From positions 1 to 64,000 of the forward strand of contig NZ_JARHTQ010000035.1 in the NCBI RefSeq assembly GCF_029223525.1: a DNA stretch of 64,000 bases. Reading direction: 5' to 3'. Each line of letters opens with the position of its first letter. Position 1 is the stretch's first letter. This DNA is from Streptantibioticus ferralitis. Its GTDB lineage: Bacteria; Actinomycetota; Actinomycetes; Streptomycetales; Streptomycetaceae. This document shows, piece after piece, positions 14,641 to 22,963 of this stretch. The notes beneath the pieces were generated by a model. It was not told the DNA's origin. It ran no database searches and worked only from the letters and a program-made list of their open reading frames with translations. Made by a program: the position numbers and the translations under genes.

Positions 14641-17351
14641 GGCGTGAGGGTCAGCTTGTCCTTGGTCGACTTGTCGACCGCCCCGCTGGTGTAGGACCAG
14701 GGCAGCAGCTGTCCGTTGACCCACGTGTTCGTCTGGTCCGAGTAGTGCGCGCTGTAGGCGTGGCCCGAGGCGCCGGTGAGGTTTATCCACCGGGACTTGT
14801 CGAAGTCGTAGAGGTTGACGATCATCCGCATCGCCGGGACCCAGACCACGTCATAACCGGCGGCCGCGTTCCAGCCGCTGGCGTCGACCGCCGCCGCGCC
14901 GCCGCTGAGCTGCCACGGACCGCGGTTGAGCAGCCACTTGAGCAGGGCGGGGCTGTCGCCGCTGCCCAGCGTCTGGTTGCGCAGCTCCATCTTGTGCAGC
15001 CGGCCCCAGCTCCAGGTGTCGATGTCCTTGCCGAGCTTGGAGGTCAGCTCGAAGCGGGCGTCCTTCATCGCCTGGGCGAGCAGCTGGTCGCGGTTGGTGG
15101 CCGGCTTGCTGCTGGTGGTGGAGACGTTCCACCAGGAGTTGTTGGCGTCCGGGAGGATCTTGCGGACCACCTCGAACCACCGGTCGCCGCCGTCCGGCTG
15201 CGCCTGCGACGGGTCGCGCTGACCGCATTCGGTGACCAGCTGCCTACCGCCGCCCAGGTTGTTGGCCGGGGCCGACTGATCGACCGGGGCCACCCGCAGG
15301 CACTGGCCCTTGGGCCGCAGTTCCTTGGGCAGCTTGTTGCCGAAGGCGAGCTTGAGGGTGTTGCGCCACACCGCGTTGAAGTACGCGGCGGCGGCCGAGT
15401 CGGAGTCCTGGCTGAAGTCCCAGCCCTCCAGCAGCTGCTGGGCCTGGCGGACGTACGGGTCCGAGATGTTGATCTTCAGCAGGTACGGCACCATCAGCTT
15501 GGCGATCTCGCTGCTGTTGTCCATCTGCATGGACTGCATGTCGTCCATGGAGATCTTGCCGCCGCCCGCCAGTTTGGACTGGATCAGGTCGTTGATGCGC
15601 TGGCTGCGGGTGCCGTAGCCCCAGTCGCCGGTGATCAGGTACGGGTAGCCCTTGCCGGTGACGGCCTGGTTGGCGGTGACGATGTAGCCGCGCTTGGGGT
15701 CGTACTCCCACGGCATGGCGGACTGCGGGATGTATCCGGTCCAGCGGGCGGCGGGGTCCCAGCCGGGGGCGGGATAGCGGCCGTCGAAGCCCTTGTTCCG
15801 GATCGGGATCTGGCCGGGCGCCTGGTAGCCGATATGGCCCTTGGTGTCGGCGTAGATCAGGTTCTGCGACGGCACGGCGAAGTCCCGCGCGGCTGCCCGG
15901 AACTGGTTGAAGTCGGCCGCCCGGTCGAGCTCGAAGACCGCGTCCATGGTCTTGCCGGGGGTGAGCGCGGTCCAGCGCAGGGCGACCCCGTAGCCGCCGC
16001 GCCGGTCCGGCGCCGGATCGCTGACCGGTGCCTGCTGGCCGACGGTGGCCATCTCGTCGCTGACGTCGGAGACGAGCGGCATCCCGTCGTTGGTCTCCCG
16101 CACGGTGATCGTGCGGCTGCTGCCGCCCGCGACCTTGAGGGTCTCCTGGCGGGTGGTGAACTGGACCTGCCTGCCGTCGTACAGGTAGCTGTCGCCGGTG
16201 ACCTTCTCCAGGTACAGATCGGTCACGTCGGCGCCCAGGTTGGTCATGCCCCAGGCGATGTTCTGGTTGTGTCCGATGACCACGCCGGGCATTCCGGCAA
16301 AGGTGTAGCCGGTGACGTCGTACGGGCATCCGGCGCTCACCGTGCGGCAGTGCAGGCCCATCTGGTAGTACAGCGACGGGAGTTGCGGCGCGAGGTGCGG
16401 GTCGTTGGCGAGCAGCGGCTTGCCGGTGGTCGTGTACCTGCCGGAGACCACCCAGGAGTTGGAGCCGATGCCGTTGCCCGGCGGTCCGAGCAGGGCGGGC
16501 AGGTTGTCCACGGTGTGGGCGAGCGAGGCGAGTTGGCCGGTCGCGTAGTTGGTTCCGGGCGTCGAGGGGGTGGAGGTGCCGCCCTCGGGCACGAAGTCCT
16601 TGCCGCCTCCTGTGACGGTACCGCCGTCGACGATGGGCTGGTTGCGGCCGTACGGGTACTCCGGGTAGAGCTGCTCGATCTGCGCCGCGGTGAGGCGGCT
16701 GGTCATCAGGGCGCGGTCGATCTCGTTCTGCATGTTGCCGCGCAGGTCCCAGGCCATCGCCTTGAGCCAGGCGACCGAGTCGACCGGGGTCCACGCCTCG
16801 GGCTTGTAGTCGCTGGTGATGTCCAGCGCCGCGTACTCCACCGACAGGGCGGCGCCGTGGTGGCCGGACAGATAGGCGTTGACGCCGTCCGTGTAGGCCT
16901 GCAGGTTCGCCTTGGTGGAGGCGGACAGCTGGGTGTCCCACTCCTGCTGGGCGACCCGCCGCCAGCCGAGGGTGCGGATGAACGCGTCGTTGTCCACCTG
17001 GCTGGAGCCGAACATCTCGGCGAGGCGGCCCGCGGTCAGATGGCGGCGCACGTCCATCTCGTAGAAGCGGTCCTGCGCTTGTACGTATCCCTGGGCGCGG
17101 AAGAGGTCCGCGGTGGAGTCCGCGTAGACCTGCGGGACGCCCTGGGCGTCCCGGTCCACCTGGACCGGCCCGGACAGCCCCTTGAGCTGGAGCGTCCCGG
17201 TGGTCTGCGGGTAGGAGGCACGGATCGTACTGACGGTCCAGTACGACCCGTAGCCGATGCCCGACACGAGGAGCAGTACGACGACGATCACGAGGAGTCG
17301 TGCGCGGCGGCCCTTCTTCTTCGCGGGGGGGCCGGACGTGTTGGCGGGCAT
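14637..17351 (-). CDS. Penicillin acylase (Ntn-hydrolase) family protein, membrane-anchored
   Basis: 904 residues from the ATG at 17351 (AAGGA SD). Basic N-terminus, then one membrane segment (LLVIVVVLLLVSGIGYGSYW, residues about 17-36). The alpha chain begins with VQVDRDAQGVPQVYA and AQGYVQAQDRFYEMD. The autocatalytic cleavage site is GIGSNSWVVSG, with the Ser of SNSW as the N-terminal nucleophile of the beta chain. YTFAGMPGVVIGHNQNIAWG and the late TGASGHAYSAHYSDQ are also family blocks. Related enzymes hydrolyse amide bonds of beta-lactams, acyl-homoserine lactones or lipopeptides. The substrate cannot be read from sequence. It lies convergent to and overlapping the cyclo-ligase gene by 4 bases. 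Confidence 0.9.
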   Translation of the reverse strand: MPANTSGPPAKKKGRRARLLVIVVVLLLVSGIGYGSYWTVSTIRASYPQTTGTLQLKGLSGPVQVDRDAQGVPQVYADSTADLFRAQGYVQAQDRFYEMDVRRHLTAGRLAEMFGSSQVDNDAFIRTLGWRRVAQQEWDTQLSASTKANLQAYTDGVNAYLSGHHGAALSVEYAALDITSDYKPEAWTPVDSVAWLKAMAWDLRGNMQNEIDRALMTSRLTAAQIEQLYPEYPYGRNQPIVDGGTVTGGGKDFVPEGGTSTPSTPGTNYATGQLASLAHTVDNLPALLGPPGNGIGSNSWVVSGRYTTTGKPLLANDPHLAPQLPSLYYQMGLHCRTVSAGCPYDVTGYTFAGMPGVVIGHNQNIAWGMTNLGADVTDLYLEKVTGDSYLYDGRQVQFTTRQETLKVAGGSSRTITVRETNDGMPLVSDVSDEMATVGQQAPVSDPAPDRRGGYGVALRWTALTPGKTMDAVFELDRAADFNQFRAAARDFAVPSQNLIYADTKGHIGYQAPGQIPIRNKGFDGRYPAPGWDPAARWTGYIPQSAMPWEYDPKRGYIVTANQAVTGKGYPYLITGDWGYGTRSQRINDLIQSKLAGGGKISMDDMQSMQMDNSSEIAKLMVPYLLKINISDPYVRQAQQLLEGWDFSQDSDSAAAAYFNAVWRNTLKLAFGNKLPKELRPKGQCLRVAPVDQSAPANNLGGGRQLVTECGQRDPSQAQPDGGDRWFEVVRKILPDANNSWWNVSTTSSKPATNRDQLLAQAMKDARFELTSKLGKDIDTWSWGRLHKMELRNQTLGSGDSPALLKWLLNRGPWQLSGGAAAVDASGWNAAAGYDVVWVPAMRMIVNLYDFDKSRWINLTGASGHAYSAHYSDQTNTWVNGQLLPWSYTSGAVDKSTKDKLTLTP

Positions 17352-17602
17352 CGCTGTCCTTCGCGGGGCAGGGTGGACCGGAGTGCTGGCAGCAACCATA
17401 TGGGGAGAGGGCGTCCGCCAGGCAGGGGGACCCCGGAATGCCAAGTGCAGGTAAAATGTTAGAGAGGGAAACGAACTCCCGTTCCGGCTGGTCCTTTTGC
17501 GACCCCGTCGGCCGGGGGTCCGGGGTACCCGACGCCAGTCGCTGATGTCACGGTCCCGGAATTCCCGAGTACGGCCCGCCCCCTTATCGGAAGGACCGCG
17601 CC

Positions 17603-19156
17603 CTGTCTGTCGAGCACCTCAACGAAGTCCTGCTGGTCTCCGCCCTCGTCCTGCTCGTCGCAGTGGCGGCGGTACGAGTGTCGTCCCGCAGCGGGCTGCC
17701 GACCCTGCTGATCTACCTGGGCATCGGCGTCGCCATCGGCCAGGACGGCTTCGGAGTCCAGTTCAACGACGCCGCGCTCACCCAGGTGTTGGGGTACGCG
17801 GCGCTGGTGGTGATCCTCGCCGAGGGCGGCCTTGGCACCAAGTGGCACGAGATCAAGCCCGCGGTGCCGGCGGCGGCCGCGCTGTCCACGGCGGGCGTCG
17901 CGGTGAGCGTGGCCGTCACGGCCGCCGCCGCGCATTACCTGGTGGGCCTGGACTGGCGGCAGGCGCTGATCATCGGCGCGGTGGTGTCCTCGACCGACGC
18001 CGCGGCGGTCTTCTCCGTGCTGCGCAAGGTCCCGCTGCCGTCCCGGCTGAACGGCATCCTGGAGGCGGAGTCCGGCTTCAACGACGCGCCCGTGGTCATA
18101 CTCGTCGTCGCCTTCTCCACCGCCGGACCGGTGGAGCACTGGTACGTACTGCTCGGCAAGATCGCGCTGGAGCTGGCGATCGGCGCGGCCGTCGGCATCG
18201 CCATAGGGAAGCTGGGCGCACTCGCCCTACGGCATGTGGCGCTGCCCGCCTCCGGTCTGTACCCGATAGCGGTGATGGCGCTCGCGGTGCTGGCGTACGC
18301 GGGCGGCGCCCTCGCGCACGGCAGCGGCTTCCTCGCGGTCTACCTGGCCGCCCTGGTGCTGGGCAACGCGGCACTGCCGCACCGGCCCGCGACCCGCGGG
18401 TTCGCCGAGGGGGTCGCCTGGCTGGCGCAGATCGGGATGTTCGTGCTGCTCGGACTGCTGGTCAACCCGCACGAGCTCGGCCCCGACATCCTGCCCGCGG
18501 TGCTCATCGGGGCGGTGCTGACGCTGATAGCCAGGCCGGCGTCGGTGCTGTTGACGCTGACGCCGTTCCGCATGCCCTGGCGTGAGCAGGCGCTGCTGTC
18601 CTGGGCGGGGCTGCGCGGCGCCGTACCGATCGTGCTGGCGACCATTCCGATGGTGCACCAAGTCGCCGAGAGCCACCGGGTGTTCAACATCGTCTTCGTG
18701 CTGGTGATCGTCTTCACCCTGGTGCAGGGGCCCACCCTGCCGTGGGTCGCCCGGCGGCTGCGGCTCGGCACCCCGGAGGCCGCCGCGGACCTGGGCATCG
18801 AATCGGCGCCGTTGGAGCGGCTGCGCGGCCATCTGCTGTCGGTGTCCATACCGGAGCGGTCACGGATGCACGGCGTGGAGGTGTCGGAGCTGCGGCTGCC
18901 CTCCGGCGCCGCTGTCACCCTGGTCGTACGGGACGGCAAGAGCTTCGTCCCGGACCCCGCGACGGTACTGCGGCGCGGCGACGAGTTGCTGGTGGTGGCC
19001 ACCGATCCGGTACGGGACGCGGCCGAGCGGCGGCTGCGCGCGGTCGGCCGGGGCGGCAAGCTCGCGGGCTGGCTGGAGGGCCACGCACCGGCCGTGCACC
19101 GGCCGCACTGGGGACGGCCCGGCCACGTGGAACACAGGTCCGATTCGTACCGCTAA
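17603..19156 (+). CDS. K+/H+ antiporter, CPA1 family, with C-terminal RCK_C/TrkA-C domain
   Basis: About 517 residues if the CTG at 17603 is the start. GGAAGGA lies 7 bases upstream and the translated N-terminus (SVEHLNEVLLVSALVLLVAV) supplies the first membrane helix, which the first ATG/GTG-type start at 17663 would delete. Twelve or so helices follow; GAVVSSTDAAAVFSVL and LEAESGFNDAPVVIL carry the ion-pathway acidic residues of NhaP2-type exchangers. The C-terminal 75 residues (SELRLPSGAAVTLVVRDGK, then LRRGDELLVVATDP) form an RCK_C/TrkA-C domain, which in relatives binds nucleotides such as c-di-AMP. Role: potassium extrusion and pH or osmotic adjustment. Confidence 0.85.
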   Translation: MSVEHLNEVLLVSALVLLVAVAAVRVSSRSGLPTLLIYLGIGVAIGQDGFGVQFNDAALTQVLGYAALVVILAEGGLGTKWHEIKPAVPAAAALSTAGVAVSVAVTAAAAHYLVGLDWRQALIIGAVVSSTDAAAVFSVLRKVPLPSRLNGILEAESGFNDAPVVILVVAFSTAGPVEHWYVLLGKIALELAIGAAVGIAIGKLGALALRHVALPASGLYPIAVMALAVLAYAGGALAHGSGFLAVYLAALVLGNAALPHRPATRGFAEGVAWLAQIGMFVLLGLLVNPHELGPDILPAVLIGAVLTLIARPASVLLTLTPFRMPWREQALLSWAGLRGAVPIVLATIPMVHQVAESHRVFNIVFVLVIVFTLVQGPTLPWVARRLRLGTPEAAADLGIESAPLERLRGHLLSVSIPERSRMHGVEVSELRLPSGAAVTLVVRDGKSFVPDPATVLRRGDELLVVATDPVRDAAERRLRAVGRGGKLAGWLEGHAPAVHRPHWGRPGHVEHRSDSYR

Positions 19157-19349
19157 CATGGTGATGTTGTAAATCCCCAACTCTGCCTGACGCAGAGCTG
19201 GCGCGACCGCACGGCGGCCGCGGTCCCCCTGCCACCCAGCACGGCGCGGACCGCTGGTATCTACCGCGGCCCTGCGCGAGAGGACAGCTCTCGGCGCATC
19301 GCGTGGCAATCCCAGCGGTGCGCTACCAGGCGGCAGAAAGGCCCAGGCC

Positions 19350-20633
19350 GTGGCACCCACGGTCACCGAAGACCGCGCCCCCGCGGACGCCGGACCCAAG
19401 GCGGGTCCCGGAACAACCACAGAGCCGACCGCCCCGGGCGGACGTCCCGGATACAAGCAGCTGCTGCGCACGCCTGACGCGTGGACGTTCCTGCTGCCCG
19501 GCTTCGCCGCCCGGCAGCCCTTCGCGATGCTGACCATCGGCATCGTGCTGCTCGTGCAGCACACCACCGGCTCCTACGGCAGCGCCGGCGTGGTCTCCGC
19601 CGTCACCGGCGTGTCCATGGCGCTGTTCGCCCCGCAGAGCGGCAAGCTGGCCGACCGCTTCGGCCAGGGCGCCGTACTGCTGCCAGGCGTCCTGGTGCAC
19701 ACCGCCGCCATCGCCGCGCTGACCACGCTCGCACTGGCCCACGCGCCGCTGTGGGCGCTGCTGGCCGCCGCCGTGCCCGCGGGCGCCTCGGTGCCGCAGG
19801 TCGGGCCGATGGTGCGGTCCCGGTGGGCGGCCAAGCTGAACGGGTCGCCGCTGATGCCGACGGCCGCCGCCTTCGAGTCGGTGACCGACGAGTTCACCTT
19901 CGTGGTCGGCCCGGTGCTGGCCACCGCGCTGTGCACCTCGGTGCACCCGGCGGCCGGTCTGATCGCCGAGGCGGCGCTGACGCTGGTCGGCGGTCTGCTG
20001 TTCGCCGCACAGCGGCGCACCGCACCGGTACCGAGCCGCGCGGCCGGGAGCGGTGCGCAGCGGCACGCCTCCGCGCTGACCATCCCGGGTGTACGGGTGC
20101 TGGCGATGGTGTTCCTCGGCATCGGCTCGGTCTTCGGCGGAATGCAGGTCTCCATGACCGCCTTCACCCAGGCGATCGGCCAGCCCGGCATCAACGGCCT
20201 GCTGTACGGGACGTTCGCCGCCGGGAACATGCTGGCGGGCATCGTGTGCGGGGCCGTCGCCTGGAAGTCCACCCCGCAGCGGCGGCTGCTGCTCGCGTAC
20301 CCGCTGCTCGCGCTGGCCTGCTCCACGCTGTGGGCGGTGCACGCGGTGCCGCTGCTGGGCGCGCTGGGGCTGCTGGTCGGCCTGTGCATCGCGCCCTCGC
20401 TGATCACCGGCTACACCCTGGTCGAGTCGCTGGTCCCGGCGGCCGCCAGGACCGAGGCGTTCACCTGGCTGACCGGCGCGGTGGCGCTCGGCCAGGCGGC
20501 CGCGGCGACGGCGGCCGGACAGCTGGCCGACCGCTTCGGCGCGAGCGCCGGTTTCCTGGTGCCACTGGGCGGCACGGCGCTGGCGCTCGCCGTTCTGGTG
20601 ACGCTGCGCCGGCACCTGTCCGCTGGCCGTTAG
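19350..20633 (+). CDS. MFS transporter
   Basis: 427 residues, GTG start at 19350 with AAAGG about 11 bases upstream. A 30-residue soluble N-terminus (proline/threonine rich) precedes about 12 predicted helices. FAPQSGKLADRFGQGAVLLP near residue 95 is the loop 2-3 motif A, and the symmetrical AAGQLADRFGASAGF lies near the end. Similar streptomycete proteins are annotated as MFS transporters of unknown substrate. The 193-base upstream region separates it from the antiporter, so it is probably transcribed on its own; I see no regulator next to it. Confidence 0.85.
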   Translation: MAPTVTEDRAPADAGPKAGPGTTTEPTAPGGRPGYKQLLRTPDAWTFLLPGFAARQPFAMLTIGIVLLVQHTTGSYGSAGVVSAVTGVSMALFAPQSGKLADRFGQGAVLLPGVLVHTAAIAALTTLALAHAPLWALLAAAVPAGASVPQVGPMVRSRWAAKLNGSPLMPTAAAFESVTDEFTFVVGPVLATALCTSVHPAAGLIAEAALTLVGGLLFAAQRRTAPVPSRAAGSGAQRHASALTIPGVRVLAMVFLGIGSVFGGMQVSMTAFTQAIGQPGINGLLYGTFAAGNMLAGIVCGAVAWKSTPQRRLLLAYPLLALACSTLWAVHAVPLLGALGLLVGLCIAPSLITGYTLVESLVPAAARTEAFTWLTGAVALGQAAAATAAGQLADRFGASAGFLVPLGGTALALAVLVTLRRHLSAGR

Positions 20634-20761
20634 GGCGGTCAGGCAACAGCCGCGACCACCACGACCCGGGTGGTCACCATCCGCCGGACCGGCACCGCGT
20701 GCCGGATGTGACATGACTCGCGGTGGACTGAAGCGGCGGAATACTGCACTATGGAGCGTCG

Positions 20762-20788
20762 TTAGCACTCATTGAGTGAGAGTGCCAG
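20762..20788 (+). promoter_or_regulatory. CIRCE-like HrcA operator upstream of fmdB
   Basis: TTAGCACTC (20762-20770), nine bases, then GAGTGCCAG (20780-20788). The left arm is identical to the CIRCE consensus and the right arm matches GAGTGCTAA at 7 of 9 positions, with the canonical 9-base spacer. It ends 9 bases upstream of the fmdB start and overlaps the ribosome-binding region, a repressing position. Confidence 0.65.
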
Positions 20789-20797
20789 GAGGAGTAA

Positions 20798-21106
20798 GTG
20801 CCGACCTACCAGTACCAGTGCACCGAGTGCGGCGAGCCCCTAGAGGCGGTGCAGAAGTTCAGCGACGAGGCGCTCACCGAGTGCCCGAGCTGCCAAGGCA
20901 GGCTGCGCAAGGTGTTCTCCGCGGTCGGCGTCGTCTTCAAGGGCTCCGGCTTCTACCGGACGGACAGCCGCGGCGCGTCGTCCAGCAGCAGCAGCCCGGC
21001 GAAGGCGCCCTCGTCGGCCGGCTCGGAGTCCAAGTCGTCCAGTGGCTCGGAGTCGAAGTCGTCGACCACCACGGCGACCGCCTCCAGCAGCACCCCCGCC
21101 GCCTGA
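20798..21106 (+). CDS. FmdB-family zinc-ribbon protein
   Basis: 102 residues, GTG start at 20798 with AGGAGGAG 4-11 bases upstream. The N-terminal zinc ribbon is MPTYQYQCTECGEPLE followed by ECPSCQGRLRKVFS (two CxxC pairs), and VVFKGSGFYRTD completes the FmdB domain. The last 40 residues are serine-rich low complexity. Function in actinobacteria is unknown; a regulatory or RNA/protein-binding role has been proposed for the family. A CIRCE-like operator immediately upstream suggests heat-shock (HrcA) control, which would be informative about its role. Confidence 0.9.
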   Translation: MPTYQYQCTECGEPLEAVQKFSDEALTECPSCQGRLRKVFSAVGVVFKGSGFYRTDSRGASSSSSSPAKAPSSAGSESKSSSGSESKSSTTTATASSSTPAA

Positions 21107-21140
21107 CCGAACAGGTCGCACGCCTTACGTCTTGCGTACG

Positions 21141-21168
21141 GACCCCGCCGAAGTGTTTCGGCGGGGTC
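21141..21168. terminator. Rho-independent-type hairpin after fmdB
   Basis: Perfect 12-bp stem GACCCCGCCGAA (21141-21152), loop GTGT, arm 21157-21168. It lies 35 bases after the fmdB stop and 33 bases before mtnP, separating the two transcripts. Confidence 0.8.
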
Positions 21169-21200
21169 CTCGGCATGTTCGTCCCGGCTAGGGTGACGGC

Positions 21201-22049
21201 ATGACGCAGACCAGTAGCGGCCAGGCGGAGATAGGTGTCATCGGCGGGTCCGGTTTCTATGCCTTTCTTGACGACGTGACGGAAGTCACGGTCGACACTC
21301 CCTATGGGCCGCCGAGCGACTCCCTGTTCCTCGGTGAGGTGGCCGGCCGCACGGTCGCCTTCCTGCCGCGGCACGGCCGCAAACACCATCTGCCGCCGCA
21401 CCGGATCAACTACCGCGCCAATCTGTGGGCACTGCGCTCGCTCGGCGTCACACAGGTGCTCGGCCCCTGCGCGGTGGGCGGCCTGCGCGAGGAGTACGGG
21501 CCCGGCACCCTGCTGATCCCCGACCAGGTCGTGGACCGCACCAAGGCGCGGACCCAGACGTACTACGACGGCGAGGCGCTCCCCAACGGGCAGGTCCCCA
21601 ACGTGGTGCACGTCGCGTTCGCCGACCCGTACTGCCCGGTGGGGCGGCGGACGGCGGTGCGGGCCGCGCGGTCGAGCGGCTGGGAGGCGGTGGACGGCGG
21701 CGCGCTGGTGGTGATCGAGGGGCCGCGGTTCTCCACCCGCGCCGAGTCGCTGTGGCACGCGGCGCAGGGCTGGTCGGTGGTCGGCATGACCGGGCACCCG
21801 GAAGCGATCCTGGCGCGTGAACTGGGCCTGTGCTACACGTCGTTGACGCTGGTGACGGACCTGGACGCGGGCGCGGAGCATGGCGACGGCGTCTCCCAGG
21901 AAGAGGTCTTCAAGGTCTTCGCGGACAATGTCGCGCGGCTGCGGAACGTACTGTTCGATGTCGTCGGGGAGTTGCCGCGGGCGAGTGAGCGCGACTGTCT
22001 GTGCGCCCACGCGTTGGACGGCCTGGACACCGGGCTGGACCCGGCGTAG
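21201..22049 (+). CDS. mtnP: S-methyl-5'-thioadenosine phosphorylase
   Basis: 282 residues. Purine-nucleoside phosphorylase family 2: IGVIGGSGFYAF (phosphate loop), FLPRHGRKHHLPPHRINYRA, VDGGALVVIEGPRFSTRAES and VGMTGHPEAILARELGLCYT are the substrate-binding blocks of MTA phosphorylases. The Asp of VTDLDAG is the purine-binding acid, supporting 6-aminopurine (adenine) specificity. It recycles methylthioadenosine from polyamine and signal biosynthesis. Start ATG 21201; the next gene is mscL, 68 bases downstream. Confidence 0.92.
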   Translation: MTQTSSGQAEIGVIGGSGFYAFLDDVTEVTVDTPYGPPSDSLFLGEVAGRTVAFLPRHGRKHHLPPHRINYRANLWALRSLGVTQVLGPCAVGGLREEYGPGTLLIPDQVVDRTKARTQTYYDGEALPNGQVPNVVHVAFADPYCPVGRRTAVRAARSSGWEAVDGGALVVIEGPRFSTRAESLWHAAQGWSVVGMTGHPEAILARELGLCYTSLTLVTDLDAGAEHGDGVSQEEVFKVFADNVARLRNVLFDVVGELPRASERDCLCAHALDGLDTGLDPA

Positions 22050-22117
22050 CGCATCGGCCGGTTCGTGCTCCGGCCACATGATGGCCCGTTGATGACGGAC
22101 GGAAGAGGGACGGTGCG

Positions 22118-22597
22118 GTGAGCGAGCAGGCAAGCGGTCGGCCGGAGGAGAAGAAGCCCAACGTGTGGGCGGGCTTCAGGGAATTCCTGATGCGCGGCAA
22201 CGTGGTCGACCTGGCCGTCGCCGTCGTCATCGGAGCGGCCTTCACCGGGGTCGTCAACTCCGTGGTGAACGGCGTGATCAACCCGGTGGTCGGCGCGTTC
22301 GGCACCAAGGACCTGGCCAGTTACAAGTCCTGCCTCAAGGGGCCCTGCGCATACGACTCCGCGGGGCATGTCACCCACGGCGTGGCCATCTTGTGGGGTT
22401 CGGTGCTGGGCGCGGTGCTCAACTTCCTGATCACCGCGGCGGTCGTGTACTTCCTGATGGTGGTGCCGATGGGCCGCTTCCTGGCCCGGCGGGCGGCCAA
22501 GCGCGCCAAGGAAGAGGAGCAGCACGCCGAGGCCGAGGCGACCGAGGTCGCGCTGCTGCGGGAGATCCGCGACGCGCTGGTGGCGCGCTCGTCCTAG
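22118..22597 (+). CDS. mscL: Large-conductance mechanosensitive channel MscL
   Basis: 159 residues, GTG start 22118. FREFLMRGNVVDLAVAVVIG at residues 20-39 is the diagnostic N-terminal amphipathic helix and first membrane helix. The second helix is GAVLNFLITAAVVYFLMVVP, followed by a charged cytoplasmic bundle ending in ALLREIRDALVAR. The periplasmic loop contains two cysteines (SCLKGPCAY), unusual for short MscL loops. It acts as an osmotic release valve in the cytoplasmic membrane. Confidence 0.95.
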   Translation: MSEQASGRPEEKKPNVWAGFREFLMRGNVVDLAVAVVIGAAFTGVVNSVVNGVINPVVGAFGTKDLASYKSCLKGPCAYDSAGHVTHGVAILWGSVLGAVLNFLITAAVVYFLMVVPMGRFLARRAAKRAKEEEQHAEAEATEVALLREIRDALVARSS

Positions 22598-22651
22598 CGG
22601 CGCCTGGGCGGCGTCGTGGCGCCGTCCTCGCACCGTCCTCGTGCCGTCGGC

Positions 22652-22834
22652 TCAGAGGTGGTGCGGCGGCTTCTCGTCGAGGAACCGGGCGAGGCCGGCC
22701 GCACCGCCGCCGGTGCCGGTGGGCCGTTCGCCCCAGCCGTCGTCCGAGTCGTCCGCCGACGGGCGGTCCAGCGGGTCGTCGAAGACCAGCCTGGGTGCCG
22801 GGTCGGGGGACTCGGGGGCGGTGGCAGTGCTCAT
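22652..22834 (-). CDS. Small acidic conserved hypothetical protein
   Basis: 60 residues from the ATG at 22834. Acidic and proline-rich (STATAPESPDPAPRLVFDDP), ending in ARFLDEKPPHHL. It sits downstream of hrdD on the same strand, separated by 129 bases. The residue pattern matches a short protein I associate with the same position next to hrdD in other streptomycetes. No domain is recognised. Confidence 0.6.
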   Translation of the reverse strand: MSTATAPESPDPAPRLVFDDPLDRPSADDSDDGWGERPTGTGGGAAGLARFLDEKPPHHL

Positions 22835-22963
22835 GGCATCAAGGGTACGGCCCGGCTCGGACGGCCTCGGACGACGATGACGGCCGGGAACGGAATGCCC
22901 CGGTGGCTGACCCGGCACCGGGGCTGTTGTGTGTTCCGTCGGCTGCGGCGGCGCGGCGGGGGG

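Noticed and set aside
14745-17462. 905-codon plus-strand ORF opposite the penicillin-acylase gene
   Set aside because: Low-complexity antisense shadow. The minus strand carries signal anchor, GSNSW nucleophile and ribosome-binding site.
17459-17602. Possible riboswitch in the antiporter leader
   Set aside because: Considered because RCK_C antiporters can be c-di-AMP-linked, but I could not align any known riboswitch core to these 144 bases.
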